From positions 620,001 through 684,000 of the forward strand of contig OY745768.1 of assembly GCA_963556305.1 (NCBI GenBank): 64,000 nucleotides of DNA, written 5' to 3'. The DNA is from Platismatia glauca. Its lineage: Eukaryota; Ascomycota; Lecanoromycetes; Lecanorales; Parmeliaceae. Shown in pieces: positions 33,561 to 43,292 of this stretch. Both the position numbers and the translations under genes were made by a program. The notes beneath the pieces were generated by a model, which saw only the letters and a list, made by a program, of their open reading frames with translations, searched no databases and had not been told where the DNA came from. The first letter of the stretch is position 1. Each line of letters opens with the position of its first letter.

Positions 33561-34748
33561 TCAATCCAACGACGGATCCGCAGCCTCAAAGATGCGCATT
33601 ACGGCCATAGTGATTACCGGGTTGCCCATAATCACATCGTGAAGGCCGGTCTTAAGTATCTCCTCCCTGATGATGCCGTTTTTCGTTCGCCACTCCATAA
33701 CCGACCCTGCAGAGCCCAAATCTCTCCTTGAATTGTGTTTCACCTCCTCGAGCTCGTCGTAGGTAACTTCTCGGGGCTCTGTAGCATTGACGGCGTGCCA
33801 GAAGAGGACTTCAGTGTGATGCGAAGGGATGTCATAATCATCTTCCGCATGAATCAGGGTCAGCTGATACTTCTCCCCGTTAGCTTCGTTGGCACGAATG
33901 TATTGTGCGATACGGTCCTTGCTCGACCATTTGTCCTGTATGAAAGTGCTGAGATAATTGAACACGAGTGGAAACCTGGCCAGCGGTGATATTAGGGGAA
34001 TGGAACCTGCAATTCGGTACGTCGCAACAAGCGTTGCCACGTCAACAAACGGTGCGACTAAGATGACGCCTGCAAACACTTGGGGCGGAGATTGCAAGGC
34101 AAAATGTTTCGAAACAGCAAGGCTCACAGCGGTGCCTAGAGATTGGCTAAAGATGAGGATTCGGGATGGTGGAATGCCGGCAACTTCTGTCGCCCAATCG
34201 ACCACCGCGATGGCATCAAGGCAAAGTCCACGCTCGGACGGCGTTCCTCGACTGCGTCCAAACCCTCGATAGTCGAATGTCAAGACGTGAATCCTTTCGG
34301 GCTGCCCTGCCGACAGTGCGCGATAATTGGGAACTCTGTAGCCTGACCCAACGGTACCTCCGGCTCCATGCATGTGAATGACCAATCGAGCATCAGGGTC
34401 ATCGCGCAGTAGCCTGAAGGCGAGGCGGGACGTGATGTCCGGAGCGAAGCCAGAGGGTTCCGCAACGAGGGGGAGCTCGTGCTGACGATATAATTCGGTG
34501 GGTAGGATGTGCCAAGCGTACAGCGTTTCACCGGTGGAGGATCCGATAGAAAACGGTGTGACCTGGCTGCGCAGGAAGCCAAAAGCTTCAGGGACGTCGA
34601 GATCCTTGAACCAGGTCATCTGAATTTTGTGGAGATAAACGACGTGGGCTTGGAAGGAGGCCGTGGTGAGCAGTCCCAGAAGACCAGCGTAAAGACCGAC
34701 CAAGACTGCTACCGAGATCGAGGCATACTTGAACAAAAGATAGGCCAT
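33561..34748 (-). CDS. ABHD12-like membrane-anchored alpha/beta hydrolase
   Basis: About 395 residues from the ATG at 34748. The frame stays open upstream to a TTG at 34865, adding a second hydrophobic segment (AAVVAHIAITGT), so a spliced upstream exon is possible. After the membrane anchor, HKIQMTWFKDLDVPEAFGF and LYAWHILPTE are typical of ABHD12/BEM46-type hydrolases. Further motifs are HMHGAGGTVGSGYR (oxyanion region), DYRGFGRSRGTPSE, nucleophile elbow FSQSLGTA, Asp in HAEDDYDIP and His in GLHDVIMG. The elbow is S-x-S-x-G rather than G-x-S-x-G. Related enzymes are lysophospholipases or monoacylglycerol lipases; the substrate here is unknown. Confidence 0.85.
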   Translation of the reverse strand: MAYLLFKYASISVAVLVGLYAGLLGLLTTASFQAHVVYLHKIQMTWFKDLDVPEAFGFLRSQVTPFSIGSSTGETLYAWHILPTELYRQHELPLVAEPSGFAPDITSRLAFRLLRDDPDARLVIHMHGAGGTVGSGYRVPNYRALSAGQPERIHVLTFDYRGFGRSRGTPSERGLCLDAIAVVDWATEVAGIPPSRILIFSQSLGTAVSLAVSKHFALQSPPQVFAGVILVAPFVDVATLVATYRIAGSIPLISPLARFPLVFNYLSTFIQDKWSSKDRIAQYIRANEANGEKYQLTLIHAEDDYDIPSHHTEVLFWHAVNATEPREVTYDELEEVKHNSRRDLGSAGSVMEWRTKNGIIREEILKTGLHDVIMGNPVITMAVMRIFEAADPSLD

Positions 34749-34865
34749 GGTGCCCGTTATCGCGATGTGCGCAACGACGGCTGCGTTCAAGTACAGTACA
34801 GAACTTGGGTCTGGAATCTCCGAATGATCTTTGGGAGAATTGACACTAGGACAAAAACAAAGCAA

Positions 34866-35444
34866 CTTTCTCTTTCCAACTTTTCTTTTGCGAATTCAAC
34901 ACTACTTGCAATACTAAGAGTATTTTTTGCAAATTCAATGCTCATAATTCTTAATGTTCGTACAGAATAGGCCAAGACGTTGCTTAGCATACAAAGATTG
35001 TTTGATTGATTGATTAAGTCGTAGGGTAGGTAAGGTACCGTTCTACAGACTATACGAGTTACGTAATCAATCTATCTACCTAGCCAGCTGTCAATGCCGC
35101 CGCAAAGCCGCAATAAGAGCTGTGTACTTGGAATCAATGTCAAATGGTTTCCATCGTTGACTGTTTTCAAAGAAAGACGTGAGACCAAATGTCAAAATCA
35201 GCACGATTGTCGCTGTCATCCCTTCCCACCTTGTCACACCCAGAGACTCTCTGTGTGAAAGACCTGCATCTAGTACCTGAGAGTTTGCACAGCATGCGAG
35301 ACAACCGACACAGACAAATATCGCAACGGCATCGTACTCAAGGCACTTTCCTTGAGATGGATAGAACATGACGGCTGTAATGCTTTGACTTGACAATTTG
35401 AAGGCCTACAAGCCTGCATACAGAATGGGGTATCATGCCATGAG
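34866..35444. other. Intergenic stretch between hydrolase and PRMT3 genes
   Basis: Both flanking genes are on the minus strand. It contains the hydrolase 5' region and PRMT3 3' UTR. A 101-codon minus ORF at 35091-35396 begins only about 50 bp after the PRMT3 stop and resembles nothing known, so it is not called. Confidence 0.4.
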
Positions 35445-37366
35445 TCAATGCATTGACCACGATTGCTTTCCTTTTATTTTCCCTTGGCTGTCATCCACCT
35501 GCCATTGCACCTTGATATCCAACGCCCGGCTGTCATCTTCCCTCTTTGCATAGTCAATACTACCGCTAATCGTCTGTCCCTTCTTCAAAGTCTCCTGCGG
35601 CTTCCCCTTGGAATCGATGAGCATACAGCCTTGCTGCCAGTGAGTTCGCTTTCCATGCGGGCCTGTCGTGAATGCGATGGACCGTCCGCCCTGGCGAACA
35701 TATTCTTCCGCTTTGCCTTCTGCAGGACCTCGAAAATAAGGAGACTGCATGAAGAAGGTATCAAACCATATGACAAAGCCATCCAGAGCCTCCATGTCTG
35801 CTTTCAGTGTACACGAGAACGGCTTGCCCGCGAAGACAAGCTCTTCCTTTTTGGTAGTCCTCAAACATAACTGCAAGAATGGAGATGATTCTGCTGGGAC
35901 CGTGGACTCTTGAACTTCTCTGATTACGGCATCCTTGTAGATGTCTCTGCACATACTGCTCATGTCAAAGCCGTAGACATTTTTCCAGTAATGAATGTGG
36001 TCGTCTATATAATCTGAGTCGGCCATTGGCGCTATGCGGAGTGTGCAGTGTGATGGAACCATAAGGCCCCAATAAGCAAGGTAGTGGTCCCGGGCCCAAA
36101 GTACAGAGTCAAGCATTGCTTCATACAGTAGACAGTAGCCCATCCACTCAGAGACAATGACGTCGACTTGTTTTATGGGCAGTACAACTTCCTCAATCTT
36201 TCCTCGTAAACATCTGCAGTAAGTCAGCACAGCCGCACAAAAGACGTCATTTGGCTGACGTGATTATCTCCCCCATTCCATTTCTATAAACATTCTCCCG
36301 GGCAATGTTGATGATATCCGAATTGTCAACTGCTATTACTCTTTTTGCTCCAGCCTGTGCGCAAAACATAGACAATATCCCTGTCCCGCATCCAACATCT
36401 AGTACAGTCTTGTTATGGAAAAGATCTTTATTTTCGTATATGAAATCTCTGTAAGCATCTGTTCGAATCGTATCTTTCAGCATGGTTTCATGGATATCTC
36501 CGTACGTCAGCGTTTGGCCACCTCGCAAGATTAGAGAAACATTTACCATGGCCGGAATATGATGCGAAGTAAGTGGCATCAGTATCTCCATTTGATGTTG
36601 GAGGCATCATCTCGGTTCCGGAGGTTTGCAGTTCCTGAGCTCTGTTGCGAACATCGAATGGATTTTCCTCGCCATTCAAACCGTCACTCAGCCGACCGTG
36701 CAACTGCATGTCGCTCGCGAGTAATTGCATATGGAGTTGAAGACCTCTCTGAGCGCTTTCCACTCTCTGCTCCATCTCTGCAATCCGGTATATCGGATTG
36801 TCGGGTCTAGGATCTCTCGATAAATAATAATCACGCTGTGGTGGCTGGGCAACTTCCATTTGACCAACCCCGAAGGTCACACCGCTCATTTCGTCTTCAA
36901 GATGTTCTCCTATTACATCGTGCAAGCTATATATAAGAGCATCATCTTCGAGTTGTGGCATCAGAAAATGCTCGGACTGGAAGAAATCTCTTGATGACAG
37001 ATCTGGTGGCCACCGGCCCACAGCTCTGCTCTCAGCCCGGATAAAATTGATCATCTTGACCATTTCGAGAAAGTCGAGCTCTGTAGTTTGATAAAAATTA
37101 GTGAACGACCATTGAGATGGGATTCTATTCCCTAGTTCTCACGCACTCAATGTCCTCTGAACTTTCACGATGTCAATGTTGTGGATATCTTGACAATGCG
37201 CCAGCATAGATTGGGCGTCGGGAAATGTTTGTGAGCACCCTAAACAATGCACTTCGATCTTCTCCACATCTGGCTCCTGGTCTTCCCAACCTTCATCATC
37301 CTTCAAGTCCAGGACATCGCCTTCCTCTGAGCTCTCTGAGAGCGCCGCTTCCTGATCAACTTCCAT
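35445..37366 (-). CDS. PRMT3: Protein arginine N-methyltransferase 3
   Basis: Type I arginine methyltransferase; PRMT3 enzymes methylate ribosomal protein S2 (uS5) in the cytosol. Exons are 37147-37366, 36547-37080, 36260-36497 and 35445-36213 (586 residues). An acidic N-terminus leads into one C2H2 finger, CLGCSQTF plus HCQDIH (near residues 42-63), the PRMT3-specific substrate-binding module. SAM-binding motif I is VLDVGCGTGILSMF, post-I is VIAVDNS, the double-E loop is SEWMGYCLLYEAM and the THW loop is KRTHWQQ. The end is a beta barrel with WQVDD. Splicing each intron restores the family sequence (DIHETMLKD, ITCLRGKIEEV). It is divergent from HYM1. Confidence 0.96.
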
Positions 37367-37767
37367 GATGCTTACCGCCTTGAGCTGAAGCTATACCCAA
37401 GAATGACCTTCATTCTATTATTTTTCACCTATGATGGCAAGCATTTTGCTGAGGTGTGAAATGGAGAACATGAAAGTCCAAGTGCTCATGTTTGTGTTCC
37501 TCTAGCGCCTTCGGGTATAACACTGGCCCTACTCCTATATCCGCCCGACGGAGCATCCCGCATTGTTGGACGCATTTGTTTGTGGATGCATCTCTACCAC
37601 GGTACTGCTCCTCCTCTTGTCCTATGTCCAAGCAATCCTAAGTTTTCAAAGGAGACTGAATAGAGCGAGAAAAATCCTGTCGTTTTTGACACGCAGCCCA
37701 ATTCACCTTTGTGCCTTGCAAAATTGAGCAAGAGACAACCTTGTTGACCGTAAACACCGCTGCCAAA
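37367..37767. promoter_or_regulatory. Divergent promoter region PRMT3 / HYM1
   Basis: Only 401 bp separate the two ATGs, so both promoters share this stretch. No named site was recognised. Confidence 0.5.
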
Positions 37768-39086
37768 ATGCTCGAGTCTTCCCCTATAGCGTTCTTCTGG
37801 CGCAATAAGCCAAAATCAGACCTCGTCAAGCCAACCAAAGACCTTCTCAATAGGCTGCGGCAGCCCCCAAAGCTGCAGAAGGTGAGTGACAATGACCCTT
37901 CACGAAAAGCACGCCTGCTGACACAAGGTCCAAGACGGAGGAAGAAGTGGCCAAGCTGCTGGCCCAGATGAAGCTAGTATTGACGGGGACTCAAGGTAAG
38001 CTGCCTTTCTGCTAAGCTGGCCGAGGAAACAATTCTCATGCGCTGCCGCAGAAACCGATAGCAACCCTGAATCTGTCTCACAGCTCATCACCTCCATGAT
38101 CCAAGAGGACTTCCTCTATGTACTCGCCTCTAATATCTATCTTCTATCCTTCGAATCTCGTAAGGATTCCCAGGCTATATTCTCATATGTCCTACGCTTC
38201 AGACCCTCCGGTAGCACAGCTGAGGATTCGCCCGCTTTGTCCTACGTGATCAACGATAGACCTGAGGTGGTTATTGAACTATGCCGGGGTTATAATAACA
38301 AGGAGAGCGCAATGCCATGTGGAGCAGTGCTAAGGGAGGTACTCAAATACGAGCATATTGTCAGTATCTTATTGTACGACCAATCTCCAGAGAATCAGCC
38401 AGGGACGAAGATCGATGATATAGCCTATTTGGACGAACCTCAGTCAGGCGAAGGGGTATTCTGGAAACTCTTCGACTGGATTGATGGAGGGGCATTTGAA
38501 GTTAGTGCAGATGCGTTTACCACTTTCAGGGTGAGCATAGCGGCCCCTCAGGGCGTATCGCATAGCTAATGCACCATGACTTAGGATATTCTGACCAAAC
38601 ACAAGCCTCAAGTGTCCCAGTACCTAATGACCAACTTCGACCTCTTCTTCAAGCGATACAACACGATCTTGATTGAATCGAGCTCCTATGTCACCAAGAG
38701 GCAATCGATTAAGCTGCTAGGAGAGATCCTCCTCGATCGGGCAAACTACAATGTCATGACCGCATACGTCGACAGAGGAGACCACCTGAAGCTATGTATG
38801 AATCTGTTGCGGGATGACAGAAAAATGGTGCAGTACGAGGGGTTCCATGTGTTCAAGGTATGAAATATCTGGACCACTTTGCCATTTGCATCGTGCTGAT
38901 AACAACGAGGTTTTCGTTGCAAATCCGCATAAGTCAGACGCCGTCAAGAGAATCCTAACGCAAAATCGAGAACGCCTGCTCCGGTTTCTACCTGGGTTCT
39001 TGGCAGACAGAACAGAAGACGAGCAGTTCACTGACGAAAAAAGCTTTCTCATACGTCAAATAGAGACCTTGCCTCCGCCCGCTTGA
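37768..39086 (+). CDS. HYM1: Mo25/HYM1 scaffold protein (CAB39 family)
   Basis: Armadillo-like scaffold of the RAM/MOR network, which binds germinal-centre kinases and supports NDR kinase signalling in polarity and septation. Exons are 37768-37881, 37935-37995, 38052-38530, 38585-38857 and 38910-39086 (367 residues). Family stretches are EEDFLYVLASNIYLLSFESR, FSYVLRFRP, GVFWKLFDWIDGGAFEVSAD, YVTKRQSIKLLGEILLDR and EGFHVFKVFVANPHKS. The N-terminus (MLESSPIAFFWRNKPKSDLV) is shaped like Mo25 but differs from the common MAFLFGR start. Acceptor choices for exons 2 and 3 are set by frame. Confidence 0.95.
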
Positions 39087-40054
39087 AGCAGTCCGTTTGT
39101 AAAATGCACCCAAAGAGATGAGGAACCATCCCATCAAACATAGAGGTTGTCCCAGGTAGCAATCCGGTGCCAGATATCGACGCCATATACCACCCCCCCC
39201 CTCAGCTCATCGAGCTCCTACTTTTGGATAACCTGTGGTCAATGAATGAACCAAAGGCCAGGTCTACACTCTGGCAGGAGGGCCAACGATACATGCCCTT
39301 TCCAAAAGTGCCTCCACGAAGCTTGTCCACTCACGACATGCTGTCACTGCAGTGGGCTAACGGGAGGCATGAACTTTCAGCAGGACAAGCAAAGTACACC
39401 GCATGAGTCCTTTTCGGGAATAGACGTAGTCATGAAATAGAATTGCTGTGACATGCTCGCTCTTCCTGATAGCTTATTCGTCCGAAGCCTTTGACTTTTA
39501 TTGACCGCTTATGATGCAGGCTAAGTGCCAGAGAAAATGAATGACTCCGCAATGGACGTGAGAATGAAGGAATTCGGGAATGCCGTTTTCCTAGACAGCG
39601 GCGCTGCTTCGAATCAAGAATTGAATGTTCACAACAATTGAATGGGCTTGTTCCAATCATTGGTTCGATAGCCACGTTTCATGTGAAATTGAGACCTTGA
39701 GAGTATTTTGTTAGCACATGCAGACGGACAAGCTCGTAGATGATCAGATCAATAAATGAGGTTAGAAGCCTCGAAGCGAAAGAGGGTAAGCATTGAATAG
39801 GTTAAGTGTGATTGGTTCGAATATTGGACGGATCGTAATCGTACTCTGCATCTTGCAGTAGCCTGGTTAGTAGTAGTAGTAGTAGCAGTAGGTAATGTAC
39901 AAGCACGAGGTACTCGTAGTACCTACTACCTTATGAGCTTATGCACCATAGAATTACCCATAACCCCGCAGAACCTTTCCCAAGGTATTTCTAATCGACA
40001 TCATCCTTTTGCTCTTTCACATCTTCGACCACCCTCCACGCTCCATCACACACG
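39087..40054. other. Intergenic stretch with small TAG repeat
   Basis: 3' side of HYM1 and promoter of the b561 gene. TAG occurs six times in a row at 39868-39885. A GTACTCGTA 9-mer sits at 39910-39918 inside a partly palindromic AGGTACTCGTAGTACCT. No gene seen. Confidence 0.5.
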
Positions 40055-40952
40055 ATGGCCTCAGCAACAGGCATCCCACAAGAGAATCCCGCGACCCAAG
40101 GTCGAGGAGAAGATGAACCCCTCCTTGGCCGAGCAGGCGATGCCTCACAGCAAGATGGAAAGGGCATTCAATTCAACTTCGTCCTCGGTAGATCTCTCAT
40201 GCATGCCATACAACAAAATGTTGACATTGACCGCTCTAGGCACCGCTATAATCGCCCAAGCAGGCATCTGGATCGTACGTTGACCACCACCACTCCTCAC
40301 CAAAGCCTCTACGTGCCTGACAAGTTTCCAGCTCACAGCTACTGTCTGGGCTTCCGTGTTCATTGCGCCTCTGTCCCTCTTCTCCGCCCATCCCGTACGT
40401 CCTTTTCCCCCATGATTGGCCGGTCAAGTCTTACCCAAAGGTGCCCTTAAGCTACTCAACGCCGCCGGTCTGCTCTTGACCACGCAAGCCATCCTAGTCC
40501 TCCAACCAACGCACGCCCCTAAACAAAAGCACCTCGGTACCAACATCCACGCCGTGATAAATGGCACCGCGGTGCTTTCCCTCCTTGCCGGATTTATAAT
40601 AATCGAATACAACAAGTTCGCCCACGCGGGCGCCCACTTCACTTCCCCGCACGGCATCCTTGGACTGATCACATATATCCTGTTCGCTATTCAAGCGACT
40701 GTCGGAATAACCCAGTATTACACCCCGGGCATCTATGGAAGCGTGGACAACGCAAAGGCCATCTACAAATACCACCGCATGAGTGGATATCTGCTGCTCA
40801 TTCTCAGCTTCGCAACGGTCGCCGCGGCCACGCAGACTGGTTTCAATACAGGAACCCTGCACATCAAGCTGTGGGCTGTCATCGTGGCTGCCGTTATCAC
40901 GCTGGTCGGTCTGCTGCCGAGGATCAAGAAGCAGAAACTAGGATTTCAGTGA
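40055..40952 (+). CDS. Cytochrome b561-type membrane protein
   Basis: Integral membrane haem-b protein, 243 residues. Exons are 40055-40187, 40240-40274 (only 35 nt), 40332-40394 and 40452-40952. The N-terminus has EDEPLLGRAGDASQQ, shared by fungal members, then about six hydrophobic segments. Four candidate haem-ligand histidines follow the b561 pattern: FSAHP, NIHAV, SPHGILG and YKYHRMSG. There is no DOMON or reductase domain, so this is a stand-alone b561. Family members move electrons across membranes, often from ascorbate. Location and partner are unknown. The splice chain is strongly supported by family similarity despite the tiny exon. Confidence 0.9.
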
Positions 40953-41643
40953 TGCGGAGTGGAGATTTAGGGAAACATATGGGAACTGGTCAGATTGGAA
41001 CATGTCTGCACGCGTGAGTATCAGTCGGCGCATGGGAGGGTATCTGTGATGAAAAGCAGTCGTCAACGGAGCGGCATCTCCAGTCTTTCTCCTTCCACAA
41101 TGTCATCATACTATCGAGACTGTATTCAAACAAGATACGTTATGTTTATACTGCCTCTTTCATGAAGAAGACAATGCATCTGTTTACCCATCTTACAAGC
41201 ATCCAAAACCCTTTTCTTCGATCTACCGCCACCAGTGTCCGACAAAGTGTGGGTCTGTATCCATTCACCTGTGCTTGCCTACAAGCTTCTCGAGCCTTGA
41301 ACACTACGATTACAAGCTTGACATTGAGGACAAATCGTCATGCAAGATTATTTTCCTACAGATGTATACTTTCGCTCTTCAATATTTCAACCAGCCCCTT
41401 TGTTTCGCGGATCTTACAATATGTTAAGAACGCTCGTGTTGCCTTGGACCATGTGACAGTCTTGCAATGCTGAAATATACAACCACGATTTACTCTGGCA
41501 GCTTGAAAATCTTCAATCCATTGGACGGAACGTTCTATATTCTATAAACATGTTACAACATTCGACCACGCTGGGTGCTAGATGACAAAGGCTAGATTTG
41601 CGTCGTGCTGCGTCGAATGCAGCGCTTGAAGATTGCATGCTCC
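40953..41643. other. Convergent 3' region
   Basis: 3' sides of the b561 and FSH1-like genes. Short ORFs only. Confidence 0.4.
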
Positions 41644-42447
41644 TCAAGCACTCAATTCACCGTTCCAATTCTGTATCGCTGTCGCCTTTGGTGCTTTCAA
41701 CTCCTCATAAGGCAAACTGTCCGCATAGACCTTCAATATCGCATCCACAATCTTCTGGGTATCGCCTTTATCGCTTGTCGTATCTCCCGCCGCGCCAGGC
41801 AAATGGTGTCCCATTTTGAACGCCATGGCAATCGCCGTCTCCGGATCAAAGTATCTCACCAGTCGTCTGCCTTTTTCGCAATGCGGATCCAGTGTTCCTC
41901 TCACAAGCACACCGGGGATATGAATGATCTCATCATCATCCGGCTCCCTCGTCTCGCCATGCTCGTCAATCCCCTGACTAGGTTTCATTGAAGGCGTCCG
42001 GGCTAGAGATAGACTCAATGGCGGAAACGACCCACACAGCATAATCCCGAATCTCCAAATTGGCATCCCCTCCGCTGCATTTCGCTCCTCCTGATCAGCT
42101 AGCAAGCCTGCTGTCAACCTGGCGCCCTGCGAAAAGCCCAGCACCCCTACGAACTCGCCGCCGTCATCCTTTATCACCTTCCTCAGCACCTGCCGTACGC
42201 GTCTCTGGTCCTGTTCTGGGGTCTGGCTTTCGGGGTTTAACCAGCGGAAGTAAGGTTCGCAGCCTGCGAAGGCGGGTAGAACGCCAGGACCGGCACCGCT
42301 TGGAAAAGGGCCATCGGCAAAAACGAATTTGAAAGTAGAACGGAGAGCCCATTGGAGACGGCGGGTTTGAATTTTAAATATCATCGCTGAGGTGCCGCCA
42401 CCGTGGAGGCAAAGCAGGCGGGGGAGGCGGTCACTTGACTCGACCAT
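41644..42447 (-). CDS. FSH1-like serine hydrolase
   Basis: Intronless, 267 residues, of the fungal FSH1 / DUF341 serine hydrolase family. The N-terminus LPRLLCLHGGGTSAMIFKIQ is the family hallmark. It is followed by FVFADGPFPSGAGPGVLPAF, nucleophile elbow GFSQGARL, Asp in RGTLDPHCEKG and His in MGHHLPG. Members are esterases; some serve polyketide clusters and others general metabolism. No synthase gene is adjacent, so nothing points to secondary metabolism here. Divergent from NMA111. Confidence 0.92.
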   Translation of the reverse strand: MVESSDRLPRLLCLHGGGTSAMIFKIQTRRLQWALRSTFKFVFADGPFPSGAGPGVLPAFAGCEPYFRWLNPESQTPEQDQRRVRQVLRKVIKDDGGEFVGVLGFSQGARLTAGLLADQEERNAAEGMPIWRFGIMLCGSFPPLSLSLARTPSMKPSQGIDEHGETREPDDDEIIHIPGVLVRGTLDPHCEKGRRLVRYFDPETAIAMAFKMGHHLPGAAGDTTSDKGDTQKIVDAILKVYADSLPYEELKAPKATAIQNWNGELSA

Positions 42448-43292
42448 CTTGATATTCTTTCTCTTGGATATGTGTTGACACTATTTTGACTGGAAGCCCT
42501 TCTAGGTGATCTAAAAATCAGCCAGGAGATCTATTTGACCACACAATGGCTGAAGGTGAATAGTAGCCACCGAAGACAAGGATGACGATACTGAACGCTC
42601 ACAGCCTTGTAATCTGTTGTCGATCCTACGCAAAAGAGGGAGAAGACTGGCCCTTCCTTTCGAATCCAATAGAAGATACAAGGAAATGACCCTGTTCGGT
42701 GCGGAAGACGAAGACTTGAAGAACGAAGAAGTTGCCTCAAAAGAAATTTTGGTTTACACGAGACGCCGGAAGCATTGTCTTGAGAAGTTGAGCTTGAACA
42801 AGACTGTGAACAGTGTCGATGTCGAGGTTTCTTCCAACCTCTGGTGCCTCCGGTGATGACTGATGAGCATTCCCGTACGTCGGTGCGACTCGGGAAGGTA
42901 AGCACCGACAACCACTAATCCAACTAGGTTTAGCATGTGGCCCGTGCCGAAACACGCAGACTCGATAAGCGCCGGCAGTCGAAATGTTGCAAAGGAGTTG
43001 AAGCAGTTGCACCAGTATGGAGAATTGAGGTAAGGGCAGTGCTGCCCATCTCCAAGAAAATTGAGAGGCAACCTGAATGCATGAGGTGGCCCGTATTGGG
43101 GGCAAAATCAGCATTGGTTCCAGAGCGTTCACGTTGCTGCCTTGCTTACGGGCTGCACCAACGAGGCTATCCCTTCTTCGTCGCCCCTTCCAAAACGCCT
43201 CAGCGTCGTGTTTGACCCATTCCAGAAGCCGCCACCTGAATCTTCGGACATTTCCACGAATCGTCTTCAGGTCTGTCTCAGCTTCCGCAAGC
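42448..43292. promoter_or_regulatory. Divergent promoter region FSH1-like / NMA111
   Basis: About 845 bp between the two ATGs. ORFs on either strand have no family resemblance. The frame of NMA111 is open for about 216 bp upstream of its ATG, but the residues there are not conserved in type. Confidence 0.4.

Noticed and set aside
35091..35396. 101-codon ORF with a hydrophobic segment
   Set aside because: Lies about 50 bp after the PRMT3 stop, most likely in its 3' UTR, with no similarity I can name.
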